Part shown: in pieces, positions 8,971-17,409 of the stretch
Position numbering within the stretch: the stretch's first letter is position 1
How the letters are laid out: each line of letters starts with the position of its first letter
Source: Acidobacteriota bacterium
Lineage (GTDB): Bacteria; Acidobacteriota; Terriglobia; Acidiferrales; UBA7541
Assembly (NCBI GenBank): GCA_003224145.1
Contig: QHYN01000095.1
Location: 1-37,052 of the forward strand
Direction: 5' to 3'
Length of the DNA stretch: 37,052 nt
Made by a program: the position numbers and the translations under genes
The notes under the pieces: generated by a model
The model's database searches: none
Seen by the model: only the letters and a program-made list of their open reading frames with translations
What the model was told of the DNA's origin: nothing

Positions 8971-9224
8971 CTTGGAAGAGTATACGGAACTCTGGAGGAC
9001 GAAGAGAGGAGGGCACACCCCCGGCATTTTGTATGAATGTAAAAACAAAGGAGTTACAGAATTTGCAATTCGTAAGTGATTGAAAAGAAAAGAAGGGCAA
9101 AATGGGTGATGAGTGGGTGAGCAGGGGAGGGAGTGGTGGATGCACCGGTACTGGGGGAATGAAGAGGACAGGGCGGCCAGGGCGCATAAGCGAGGCGGCA
9201 AGGCAGCGTCGGCCTATCGTACAA
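8971..9224. repeat. Long direct repeat, left copy (254 bp)
   Basis: Runs from CTTGGAAGAGTATACGG to CCTATCGTACAA and matches 10885-11139 base for base except for one extra G in a G-run of the right copy (CCCCCGGC here, CCCCCGGGC there). Its last bases, TACAA, merge into the Tyr-Lys codons of the truncated transposase. No coding capacity is convincing on either strand. Confidence 0.95.
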
Positions 9225-9942
9225 GAACGGAATCAGTTCCTATGAAATTGCACGCGCTCTCGGAATCACTCAGAAATCCGCGTGGTTTATGATGCACCGC
9301 GTTCGTCTCGCCTTGCATGAGAAGCAGTTCGTAAGACTCGGCGGCAGTGGCAAGGAAGTTGAGGTTGACGAGACTTTCATCGGCGGTGCCGCTCGTTTCA
9401 TGCACGCTGACAAGCGCCGCGAGAAAATCATCGACCGTGGCGTAAAGGGAAAAGCCGCTGTGATGGGGATTCTGGAACGTGGCGGCAAGGTTTGCGCTAA
9501 CGTCATTCCCACTCGCCGGAAACACCATTTGCAAGCGCAGATTCGCGCCCATGTCAAAGCAGAGAGCGCGATCTACACCGATGCCCTCATGTCCTATCAT
9601 GGATTGAACAATCAAGACTTTATTCACCAAACGATTGACCATGCCGAACGGTACGTTGACGGGCAGGTTCACACGAACGGACTGGAAAATTTCTGGAGTC
9701 TGCTCAAGCGCGGATTGAAGGGAACATATGTCAACGTCGAGCCGTTCCACCTGTTCCGTTATTTGGATGAACAAGTGTTCCGGTACAACAACCGCGCCAA
9801 GAAAGACCACTTCATTGGCGACGGTGACCGTTTTCAAATGGCTATGCGTCATATCGCTGGTCGTCGTATCACCTATCAAGAACTGACTGGCAAAGGCACC
9901 GATTCGCTGCACCACGAAGAGGCAGGGACGAGGCCATCGTAA
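9225..9942 (+). pseudogene. IS1595/ISXO2-like transposase, N-terminus missing
   Basis: The catalytic half of a DDE transposase of the IS1595 group. Reading starts at the repeat junction with KNGISSYEIARALGITQKSAW, the helix-turn-helix region. It continues through VDETFIGG (first Asp), IYTDALMSYHGL (second Asp), and HTNGLENFWSLLKRGLKGTY (the His/Asn/Glu catalytic segment typical of ISXO2), ending at 9942. The N-terminal zinc-ribbon part, roughly 80-100 residues in intact relatives, is absent: upstream of 9225 the frame enters the 254-bp repeat and meets TAA at 9187. The ATG at 9289 is internal to the domain and not a natural start. The protein is therefore unlikely to transpose anything by itself. 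Confidence 0.88.
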
Positions 9943-10076
9943 AGCGGCCTAATCCTTGCCTTTTTGATGTTTCTGCAAATCAGATTTTGGCGCGCGAAAA
10001 AGAGCTTTCATTGTGTTCTCAAAAGCCTTTCTCGCTTCACGCCCTTTTCTATACACATGTTTCTTTGTGCGTTTTT

Positions 10077-10832
10077 TCAATTTAGAAATTCCTTGATGAA
10101 CTGTTCGAGGATGTCTGTATGGTCTTTTAAGAACTGCAATAATTTGTTGATTTCTGGACTCGCCTCACTCCAAATCATAGATAGACCAGTTGCAGAAAAG
10201 AATCTGGAGGCGTAGGACGGCTCCATATTCTCCCTAATGTAACGTAGGGATTTCATATTCCATTGTGCCACCGCACCGGAGCAGGAGAACTTCGCATCCT
10301 GGGGACTCAAGCAACTCATCATAAGATTCCTGCCCTCAGTTATTAGGTAACCAAGTTGGGTGCGAATAGCCGCTCGTCTTTTTGTCTCTTCGGCATCCTT
10401 TCCTACAGGCACGTAAACAGTTTTTGGCGGAGTAACCTTAGGAGGAGCTTTCTTGAGGTCGTTTATCTCGACTTCTAATCTCTGAATGTATTGATCTCTA
10501 GTTTCCAATCCTTGTTTGAGCGAGTTTTTTTCGTTCACTACACCTTGCCAACGTTTAACGACATTCTGATGGTCATCGTATATAGTTTTGACGATGCTTA
10601 CGCCCACCAAGACCGCATAGCCGATACATGCTGACACAAATCCGTCTTTGATGATTTGTCCATATTCCTTGCGAATCCACGCAATTAGCATGTGGGGCTG
10701 TTCTTTCTTCCACCTGCGGACGACGCCAATTGCGAATAGCAGGATGGTGAATGCGACGGCAGCCCAATTGCCAGAGAGGAGAGCTGGCGCGGTGATGAAG
10801 GCACGCCAGAAGAGATGCCAAGCGTGGAGCAT
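10077..10832 (-). CDS. Unrecognised membrane protein with coiled coil
   Basis: A 251-residue protein I do not recognise. Two hydrophobic segments are likely membrane helices: about residues 12-38 (through FTILLFAIGVV) and 63-84 (FVSACIGYAVLVGVSIV). A charged helix at about 86-128 (KRWQGVVNEKNSLKQGLE, YIQRLEVEINDLKK) looks like a coiled coil. It is followed by a Pro-rich linker (APPKVTPPKTVYVPVG) and a soluble C-terminal domain of about 100 residues with two Cys (CLSPQDAKFSC). It lies inside the direct repeats, convergent with the transposase remnant, and is more AT-rich than its neighbours, suggesting transfer. No strong ribosome binding site is seen. It could be element cargo or a stranded host gene. 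Confidence 0.6.
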   Translation of the reverse strand: MLHAWHLFWRAFITAPALLSGNWAAVAFTILLFAIGVVRRWKKEQPHMLIAWIRKEYGQIIKDGFVSACIGYAVLVGVSIVKTIYDDHQNVVKRWQGVVNEKNSLKQGLETRDQYIQRLEVEINDLKKAPPKVTPPKTVYVPVGKDAEETKRRAAIRTQLGYLITEGRNLMMSCLSPQDAKFSCSGAVAQWNMKSLRYIRENMEPSYASRFFSATGLSMIWSEASPEINKLLQFLKDHTDILEQFIKEFLN

Positions 10833-10884
10833 AAGACTCGAATTATGCCATTCAGACGCTTTGTGTGTCTAGTATGTTGTTGCT

Positions 10885-11139
10885 CTTGGAAGAGTATACG
10901 GAACTCTGGAGGACGAAGAGAGGAGGGCACACCCCCGGGCATTTTGTATGAATGTAAAAACAAAGGAGTTACAGAATTTGCAATTCGTAAGTGATTGAAA
11001 AGAAAAGAAGGGCAAAATGGGTGATGAGTGGGTGAGCAGGGGAGGGAGTGGTGGATGCACCGGTACTGGGGGAATGAAGAGGACAGGGCGGCCAGGGCGC
11101 ATAAGCGAGGCGGCAAGGCAGCGTCGGCCTATCGTACAA
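10885..11139. repeat. Long direct repeat, right copy (255 bp)
   Basis: Second copy of the repeat at 8971-9224, same orientation, one inserted G. It ends CGTACAA and then continues into unrelated sequence (CACCTACTATAAC), whereas the left copy continues into the transposase. The sequence left of this copy (TAGTATGTTGTTG) differs from that left of the first, so the boundaries are sharp on both sides. Confidence 0.95.
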
Positions 11140-11201
11140 CACCTACTATAACATATTCTGGCAGTTTGTCAAGGAATAACTAGTGAGTGCGTCAAAAGAG
11201 A

Positions 11202-11361
11202 GGCTAACCCGTTGTAAAATGAGGAGGTTGGGAACCTAGTGAGCTGGGGACGGGGGCCGTTCAAACGCGGGGAATCCGAAAGCTGAGGTAAGGGAGCGCC
11301 CCCGTGAAAGAAACAAGTGGTTCTCGGGGTAGGTAGGGTCCGATTCACGGAGGCGCTAGCC
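11202..11361 (+). ncRNA. Candidate structured RNA, about 160 nt
   Basis: Within the 367-base gene-free stretch 11140-11506, GGCTA (11202-11206) can pair with TAGCC (11357-11361). Inside, AGGTT/AACCT (11225-11237) forms a hairpin. ACGGGGGC (11250-11257) pairs perfectly with GCCCCCGT (11298-11305), enclosing three further short hairpins. Size, closing stem and a TTCACGGAG near the 3' side are loosely like 6S RNA, but I cannot identify it. Strand is a guess. The bases before and after hold no gene. Confidence 0.2.
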
Positions 11362-11506
11362 GTCCTTTAGTGCGAGCGATTCTGAAGGAATGCTGCGGCC
11401 GATTCAATCCGGCGTTTTCCCGTATCTTTGGTCAGGTATTCCCTCTAGAATCCCTCCGGCCTGCGGTAGTCGTATAATGAGAGAGGTTGAAAAAAGGAGA
11501 AGACTT

Positions 11507-11773
11507 GTGAGCGAGGAGAAAGTGCAAGACGCCGGACCAAAGGCTGACGCAAGGGGGAGCAAAGGAAAAGACGTGGCTGGACGCGCGAGAGAGGTGTGCT
11601 TGTGCGGGCACCGCGCCACCGTTCACGCGGCGTACCGGTATGCCTGCCAGGCCCCGGGCAACCGTAAAGGCTTCTGCCCGTGCATGCGGTTTGTGGCAAG
11701 AAATTCGCCGATCGGAAAACGCTTGCGGACAGCAGGGCAGACGAGCGAAAGCAGCAGCGGTAAGCCTGCCTGA
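11507..11773 (+). CDS. Small Cys/His protein, putative zinc-binding
   Basis: An 88-residue protein. The GTG at 11507 is chosen because GGAGA (11496-11500) lies seven bases upstream; an in-frame ATG at 11477 overlaps a TATAAT at 11473-11478 that is probably the promoter -10 box. The first 30 residues are charged and probably flexible. Then Cys31, Cys33, His35, His40, Cys47, Cys57 and Cys59 form CLCGHRATVH ... CQAP ... CPCMRF, a CxCGH-x4-H-x6-C-x9-CxC layout that could hold one or two metal ions. Short proteins with CxCGH...CxC motifs occur in several soil bacteria; their role is not known to me. It stands alone next to the repeat island. Confidence 0.6.
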   Translation: MSEEKVQDAGPKADARGSKGKDVAGRAREVCLCGHRATVHAAYRYACQAPGNRKGFCPCMRFVARNSPIGKRLRTAGQTSESSSGKPA

Positions 11774-12002
11774 ATGATGCGGCCGTTGCTAGGGTCGCGA
11801 GAAAACCTCCGCTATTACACCGCGTATGTGCACCGGTGATATAAAGCGCTTTTCGGCCAGCGATTACGCAAAAAGATTTGGCCTCATTTTATAACGTCCT
11901 TCCTTGCGCTCAGAATGACGGCGTGGGAGCTGCGCAGAGTGTCATCATCGAACTATGAGAAATAAGAAAAGATCTGCAGAACTTGCAGGGGCGTGATCCA
12001 TC

Positions 12003-13172
12003 ATGCTCCGATGCTTTTTTGCGGCGAATGCTATCTTGGCAGTAGCGCTGCTTCTCGTTGCGCCTGGCACACCGGCGCAGACTTCACCAGATGCCGGGGT
12101 GGCACAGCGGCGTGCGGTGCATTTGCGGAACGGGATCAATCTGAGCGAATGGTTCGCGCAGGTGTATGACCAGAAGGGATACACGAAAGAACATTTTGAA
12201 ACGTGGAATACCGCGCAGGACATCGCCTTGATCAAGGCGATGGGGTTTGACCACGTACGGCTGAGCGTGAATCCGCAGCCGATGTTCCGACGCAAGCAGG
12301 CGGACCAAATTCCGGCGGATTACCTGGGATATCTGGATGCGGCGGTGAAGATGGTTTTGGATCAGGGACTGGCGGTGATCATCGACATGCACCCCGATTC
12401 GGATTTCAAGGAAAAACTGGCCGCGGACAATGAATTTGTGGAGCAGTTTGCGGATTTTTGGCGGGCACTGGCGCGGCACTACGCGACGCTCGATGCGGAA
12501 AAAGTCTTTTTTGAAGTTTTGAATGAGCCGGAATTTCGCGACCGTTACCGCTGGGAGGGCGTGCAATCGAAGCTTGCCGCCGCCATTCGGGAAGGCGCCC
12601 CCGCGCAGACCATCATCGCTGCTGGCGCCAACTGGTCTGCGGACAATGAATTGCTGTTCATCGAGCCGCTCCGCGACCCGAACATAATCTACAACTTTCA
12701 TTTTTACGATCCGCATGTGTTCACGCATCAAGGCGCGACCTGGAGCACGAACTACGTGCACTACCTGAAAGACCTGCCGTATCCCTCGAATCCTGAGAAT
12801 GTGCAGCAGGCAGCCGCGTTGGTTCCCGATGCGGTCAATCGCCTTCAGGTGGAGCATTACGGAATGGACCGTTGGAATGCGGCACGGATTAACGAAGAGA
12901 TCGGCCAGATCGCCGCATGGGGGAAACGCTGGAAGGTGCCGCTGACCTGCAATGAGTTCGGGGTGTACCGGAAAACCGCGGCTCCGAACGACCGCGCGGC
13001 GTGGATTTCCGATGTGCGCACCACGCTCGAGAAGTACGGCATCGGGTGGACCATGTGGGATTACAGCGGCGGCTTTGCGGTGGTAACCAAGCAAAACGGC
13101 GTGCCCGTTCCGGACGAGATCACCGTAAAGGCACTGGGAATGACGATGCCGCCTACCAGACGCGCGAAATGA
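12003..13172 (+). CDS. Glycoside hydrolase family 5 (cellulase-like), secreted
   Basis: A 389-residue exported enzyme predicted to hydrolyse beta-1,4-linked glycans. Residues 1-25 form a signal peptide (AILAVALLLVAPGTPAQ, cleavage probably after AQ). The GH5 TIM barrel begins at NGINLSEWF. The general acid/base is Glu175 in FFEVLNEPEF, and the nucleophile is Glu318 in PLTCNEFGVY. Conserved barrel elements include IIDMHPD and YNFHFYDPHVFTHQGATW. Start is ATG at 12003 with a poor ribosome binding site (AGGGGCG eleven bases away). The exact substrate (cellulose, mannan, xyloglucan) cannot be told. The 229 bases upstream contain no gene. Confidence 0.9.
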   Translation: MLRCFFAANAILAVALLLVAPGTPAQTSPDAGVAQRRAVHLRNGINLSEWFAQVYDQKGYTKEHFETWNTAQDIALIKAMGFDHVRLSVNPQPMFRRKQADQIPADYLGYLDAAVKMVLDQGLAVIIDMHPDSDFKEKLAADNEFVEQFADFWRALARHYATLDAEKVFFEVLNEPEFRDRYRWEGVQSKLAAAIREGAPAQTIIAAGANWSADNELLFIEPLRDPNIIYNFHFYDPHVFTHQGATWSTNYVHYLKDLPYPSNPENVQQAAALVPDAVNRLQVEHYGMDRWNAARINEEIGQIAAWGKRWKVPLTCNEFGVYRKTAAPNDRAAWISDVRTTLEKYGIGWTMWDYSGGFAVVTKQNGVPVPDEITVKALGMTMPPTRRAK

Positions 13173-13256
13173 GAAGTACCGTTTTTGCAGAAGAACGCTA
13201 CCGTTAGAAGGCCGCGGACAGACCTACCAGCGGAGATTCTGGACTACAATCCGGGC

Positions 13257-13745
13257 ATGGCGCCCACGCTCCGGTCCTACGAGCCGCACGATTTTGCGGC
13301 ACTGCATCGGCTGGACCAGGCCTGTTTCCCGGAAGGAATTTCGTATTCCAAAACGACATTGCGATATTTCCTGACGCTGGCTTCGGCGGACTGCGTGGTC
13401 GCGGTTGAGGGGACGCGCGTGCTGGGGTTCGTGCTGTCTGAAGAAAACCCACCGTTGGCGCATATTATTACGCTGGACATCGCGGAGAAGCGGCGACGCC
13501 AGGGAGTGGGCACTGCCCTGTTACAACAACTCGAATCCAATCTTGCGGCGCGGGGAGTGCGGTCGGTGCTGCTGGAAACCGCAACGAACAATGAGGCAGC
13601 GGTTGCCTTCTGGCAGCGTCGCGGATATCGTATCGAGGCGACGCTGAAGCGCTACTATCTGGGCCGACTCGACGCCTACGAAATGCGCAAAATCCTGCCG
13701 GGCATCGCACGCAAAACTGGCATGCAATCAGGAGAATCGATTTGA
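13257..13745 (+). CDS. GNAT acetyltransferase, RimI-like
   Basis: A 162-residue N-acetyltransferase of the GNAT superfamily. ATG at 13257 (MAPTLRSYEPHDFAALHRLD) is preferred over an ATG at 13185 that would add a low-quality extension. The acetyl-CoA-binding motif A is visible as RRRQGVGTALLQQLE, preceded by HIITLDIAEK, and motif B as LLETATNNEAAVAFWQRRGYRIEATLKRYYL, which resembles RimI N-alpha-acetyltransferases of ribosomal proteins. The last codon overlaps the TTG start of uppP by four bases, so the two are co-translated. The target cannot be assigned from sequence. Confidence 0.82.
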   Translation: MAPTLRSYEPHDFAALHRLDQACFPEGISYSKTTLRYFLTLASADCVVAVEGTRVLGFVLSEENPPLAHIITLDIAEKRRRQGVGTALLQQLESNLAARGVRSVLLETATNNEAAVAFWQRRGYRIEATLKRYYLGRLDAYEMRKILPGIARKTGMQSGESI

Positions 13746-14635
13746 ACGACTACCTTTTGTCGGTGCTGTTGGGAATTGTCGAAGGGCTGACGGAGTTTTT
13801 GCCGGTGAGTTCGACGGCGCACTTGCGCATCAGCGAGGCGTTGTTCCACATCGATTTGGCGAACGGTTACTGGAAGATGTACACGATCGTGATTCAGTTG
13901 GGGGCAATTTTGTGCCTGCCGGTGTATTTTCGCGAGCGCATCGCGAAGTTTCTGGCGACATTTCCGAAGGGGAAGTGCGGGGACCGCACGGTCTTTACGC
14001 ATCCGTTGGGGCTGACGTGCATCGCGTTTGTGGTAACGGCGCTGCCGGCTTTTCTGCTGACTAAGGTCATCGGCAAGCACCTGGAGAGCCTGTTCATCAT
14101 GGGCAGCTCGCTGCTGATAGGTGGAGTGGTGATGTGGGTCATTGACACGCTGAACGCGAAGTCGGAACAGGCGGGGCCCGGGGCTGCCGGAAGCCGGATT
14201 CATACGTGGCATATGGAAGATATGAGCCTGGGACAGTCGGTGTGGATCGGAGCATGCCAGATTCTGTCGGCGGTTTTCCCGGGGACATCGCGCTCGATGT
14301 CGACGATAGCGGCGGGACAAATCGCCGGCATGTCGCGGGCATCGGCGCTGGAGTTTTCGTTTTTCCTGTCGATGCCAACAATGGTGGTGGCCACCGGTTA
14401 CGATTTGCTGAAATCGTTGCGAGGAAAGGGCGAGAATGCGATTGGGGTCACGCATATTGATCCGCACGGGTGGCTGGTGCTGGCAATCGGATTCGTAGTG
14501 TCGTTTATCGTGGCCTATGGGTCCGTCGCCTGGTTTCTAGCGTGGGTGAGAAAACATGGGTTCGCGCCGTTTGCGGTGTACCGCATCATCGTGGGCGCCG
14601 TGGTGCTGGCCTGGGCGATGGGCATTTTGCGCTGA
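13742..14635 (+). CDS. uppP: Undecaprenyl-diphosphate phosphatase
   Basis: A 297-residue inner-membrane phosphatase of the BacA/UppP family that recycles undecaprenyl diphosphate to the monophosphate carrier for peptidoglycan and other surface polymers. Motif 1 is at residues 13-27 (VEGLTEFLPVSSTAH, with Glu14 and Glu18). Motif 2 is PGTSRSMSTI with Arg near residue 183. Several hydrophobic helices span the protein. Start is TTG at 13742, overlapping the upstream stop (TTGA) with AGGAGA five bases before it. Family members are usually 265-290 residues; an extra loop with EQAGPGAAGSRIHTWHMEDM near residue 145 explains the added length. Loss of function would be expected to raise bacitracin sensitivity. 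Confidence 0.93.
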   Translation: MNDYLLSVLLGIVEGLTEFLPVSSTAHLRISEALFHIDLANGYWKMYTIVIQLGAILCLPVYFRERIAKFLATFPKGKCGDRTVFTHPLGLTCIAFVVTALPAFLLTKVIGKHLESLFIMGSSLLIGGVVMWVIDTLNAKSEQAGPGAAGSRIHTWHMEDMSLGQSVWIGACQILSAVFPGTSRSMSTIAAGQIAGMSRASALEFSFFLSMPTMVVATGYDLLKSLRGKGENAIGVTHIDPHGWLVLAIGFVVSFIVAYGSVAWFLAWVRKHGFAPFAVYRIIVGAVVLAWAMGILR

Positions 14636-14789
14636 TCATCTTTAGGAACAGGGGCGCATAAAGTTTTGGCGCCCGGGCGCGATTGTTTGTTATATTCGGT
14701 GCTGTTTGGGCGTTCCTCCAGGCGGGATTGCGATAGCGCCAGCACCCGCGGCAACACTCAGCCTTCCCCAAAAAGCTGAGGAGATCTTT

Positions 14790-17153
14790 GTGCGCTTTCT
14801 GACACCTACGGAAAATAAGCGGCTCAACGAGCTCGTGGGATTTTTGTGCATCTCGCTAGCGGTCTTGATCGCGCTGGCATTGATATCGTATTCGCCAAAA
14901 GATCCGTCGTGGAATGTGAGCACACCCGAAGGAGCGCCCACGCAAAATTGGATTGGACCGGCCGGCGCGTATGCCGCCGATTCGATGTTTCAGGGTCTTG
15001 GGTTTGCGGCATTTCTTCTGCCGATGGCCATCGCGGTCGTGGGCTGGCGGTGGTGCCGCAGCCGGGCAATCCATTCGCAAGTGACCGCGTTGATTGGCTA
15101 CGGCCTTTTGCTGCTTTCCCTCCCAGCACTTCTCTCTCTGCTGGGGTTCATTCCGGAAGTGCGGGGAACGATCCCCGCCGGCGGGTTCGTGGGCGCACAG
15201 CTTTCCGACGGACTGCGCGCGGGTTTCAATTGGGGCGCGTATGTGGTGGCGTTCGCGCTGTTTTTCACGGCGTTGTTCATGACCACGAGCTTTTCTTTTT
15301 CCGGCGCGCATGCCTGGGCCAATGGCCCACACGGTCCCATCGGGGCGGTCGAAAAACTCGGGATTCTTCAGAAAGCACAGGCACGCTGGCATGCATGGCG
15401 AGAGCAACGCGAACAGGAGCGCATGCGGCGGCGCGTGGAGGAGTTGCGACTCTCGGGAAGGAAGCCGGTCGCACCGCAGACCGTCGGCAAGGCGGCGGGG
15501 CTGGATAGCATCGACCTACTCAAGGGTGACGCCGAAACGGAAGAGCAGGATGAGAAAGAGACCAGGGGCGGTGGGGCCAAGGCGCCGATCTTTGTCTTTC
15601 ACCGGGATACCGAAAAGCCGACGACCAGGAAAGCGGGCGAACCGAGAATTGCCAGGAGCGGCCCGAATTACAAGCTTCCTTCACCGACACTGTTGCACGA
15701 GGGCGAGCGCGGCCAGAAGCTCGAGGAGGAGGAACTGAAGCAGCGCGCGAGGGCGATTGAAGCGAAGTGTTTGGAATTCGACGTACAGGGCCGCGTGACA
15801 CAGATCAACCCGGGGCCCGTCGTCACGACGTTCGAATTCAAGCCGGAAGCGGGCATCAAATACAGCCGGATTATTGCGCTGACGGAAGATTTGTGTTTGG
15901 CGCTGCAAGCCGAATCGATCCTGATTGAGCGCATTCCGGGAAAGTCAACGATTGGCATCGAAGTGCCGAACGACAGGCGGCAAACCATCGCGCTGAGGGA
16001 AATCATCGAAGCGCCGGAGTTTGTCAATTCACCGAGTAAGCTGACGCTGGCGATGGGGCGCGATTTGCACGGGCGCATTCGCGTGACGGAACTGGCGGCC
16101 ATGCCGCATTTGCTGATCGCGGGATCCACGGGTACGGGCAAGAGCGTGTTCATCAACTCGCTCTTGATGTCCATTCTTTATAAGGCGAGCCCTGATGAAT
16201 TGAAAATGGTTTTGGTCGATCCAAAGCGGCTGGAACTGTGTCTTTATGACAAAATTCCCCATCTGATCGCGCCGGTGGTGACCGATCCGAAAATCGCTTC
16301 GAACGTTTTGCGCAACGCGACCCGCGAAATGGAGAACCGCCTGAAACTGCTGGCGCAGCGCGGCGTGCGAAACATCGACCAATACAACCGGACGTTCAAG
16401 AAAGAACCATCGCTCTCACTCTTCGATAATCTCGAGGAACCCCAGCACAAGCCCCTTCCCTACTTGATCATCGTCATCGACGAATTGGCAGACTTGATGA
16501 TGGTGGACACCAACACCGTGGAGGAGTCCATCACGCGGCTGGCGCAGATGGCACGCGCCGTGGGCATCCATTTGATCTTGGCGACGCAACGGCCGTCGGT
16601 GGACGTAATCACCGGATTGATTAAGGCGAACTTCCCTGCCCGCATTTCCTTCCGCGTGGCCAGCAAAGTCGATTCGCGCACGATTCTGGATTCAAACGGT
16701 TCGGAATCACTGCTGGGCAAGGGCGACATGCTGTATCTGCCCGCAGGATCGGCACGGCTGCATCGCATTCACGGGCCGCTGGTGACAGAAGAGGAGATCA
16801 CTGCCGTTTGTGACTTTTGGCGCGAGCAGGCGCAGGCAAAATATCAGGAAGAGCTCCTGGAAGCGCCGAAGGAGGAAAATGGGAAGACCGAGGCGGCAGA
16901 TGACGCCGATGCCGAGAGCGGCGAGGATGTGAACGACGATTTGTATCAGGATGCCATTCGCGTGGTCTGCGACGCCGGCCGGGCTTCTACTTCAACCTTG
17001 CAGCGCCGCTTGCGGATTGGCTATGGGCGCGCTGCGCGCTTGATTGATTTGATGGAGAAAGACGGAATCGTGGGCCCGCCGGATGGCACGAAGCCGCGTG
17101 AAGTCCTCAAGAACCGCAACTGGATGAAAGAATTCGACGAATCGGAGCCGTGA
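14790..17153 (+). CDS. ftsK: DNA translocase FtsK/SpoIIIE
   Basis: A 787-residue septal DNA pump that segregates chromosome termini at division. GTG at 14790 is chosen because GAGGAG lies about seven bases upstream; an in-frame TTG at 14706 would add 28 Pro/Ala-rich residues. The N-terminus has about four membrane helices (FLCISLAVLIALALISYS, FAAFLLPMAIAVVGW, LLLLSLPALLSLLGF, VVAFALFFTALFMT). A charged linker of roughly residues 190-340 follows, then the motor with Walker A GSTGTGKS near 446 and Walker B YLIIVIDELADL near 560. A C-terminal winged-helix gamma domain (STLQRRLRIGYGRAARLIDL) reads KOPS-type sequences. The linker is short for the family. Confidence 0.95.
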   Translation: MRFLTPTENKRLNELVGFLCISLAVLIALALISYSPKDPSWNVSTPEGAPTQNWIGPAGAYAADSMFQGLGFAAFLLPMAIAVVGWRWCRSRAIHSQVTALIGYGLLLLSLPALLSLLGFIPEVRGTIPAGGFVGAQLSDGLRAGFNWGAYVVAFALFFTALFMTTSFSFSGAHAWANGPHGPIGAVEKLGILQKAQARWHAWREQREQERMRRRVEELRLSGRKPVAPQTVGKAAGLDSIDLLKGDAETEEQDEKETRGGGAKAPIFVFHRDTEKPTTRKAGEPRIARSGPNYKLPSPTLLHEGERGQKLEEEELKQRARAIEAKCLEFDVQGRVTQINPGPVVTTFEFKPEAGIKYSRIIALTEDLCLALQAESILIERIPGKSTIGIEVPNDRRQTIALREIIEAPEFVNSPSKLTLAMGRDLHGRIRVTELAAMPHLLIAGSTGTGKSVFINSLLMSILYKASPDELKMVLVDPKRLELCLYDKIPHLIAPVVTDPKIASNVLRNATREMENRLKLLAQRGVRNIDQYNRTFKKEPSLSLFDNLEEPQHKPLPYLIIVIDELADLMMVDTNTVEESITRLAQMARAVGIHLILATQRPSVDVITGLIKANFPARISFRVASKVDSRTILDSNGSESLLGKGDMLYLPAGSARLHRIHGPLVTEEEITAVCDFWREQAQAKYQEELLEAPKEENGKTEAADDADAESGEDVNDDLYQDAIRVVCDAGRASTSTLQRRLRIGYGRAARLIDLMEKDGIVGPPDGTKPREVLKNRNWMKEFDESEP

Positions 17154-17287
17154 GGAAATGTTTGCAGCCCTGCCTATATTTCCGCCTCCAAGGAAAGGCA
17201 ATGGGGTCTTGTCGGATGGGTCCGAATGTGTCCCGAACAAATCAAGTTTTGATATTCGACTTCCCCGAGCATAAAATGCCCCACATT

Positions 17288-17324
17288 CTCCGGCAGGTCT
17301 CTAACCATACGTTCACTGCCGGAG
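17288..17324. terminator. 9-bp inverted repeat after ftsK
   Basis: CTCCGGCAG (17288-17296) and CTGCCGGAG (17316-17324) are perfectly complementary with a 19-base loop, followed by TTATTT. It lies 135 bases after ftsK and 86 before the porin gene. It may be a weak terminator or an operator for the porin operon. Confidence 0.45.
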
Positions 17325-17409
17325 TTATTTCACACGTTCCTTTCCAAGGATTGCCGTCGGGATTTTTTGTTCGGAGTGAAGACCGACGTTCAGGGAGGGG
17401 GAGGAAAGT

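Noticed and set aside
8663-9187. A 174-residue minus-strand frame (and a similar one at 10685-11116) rich in Ser/Pro/Phe
   Set aside because: It runs through the exporter's end and the direct repeat; composition is that of the repeat, and the second copy shifts frame at the extra G, so it is not under coding selection.
8875-11140. CRISPR array or prophage
   Set aside because: Only two long direct repeats 1.66 kb apart, no short regular spacers, no cas genes and no phage structural genes.
11390-11506. Upstream extension of the small Cys/His protein
   Set aside because: The TATAAT box and the GGAGA before GTG 11507 place the start downstream; the extension has no conserved features.
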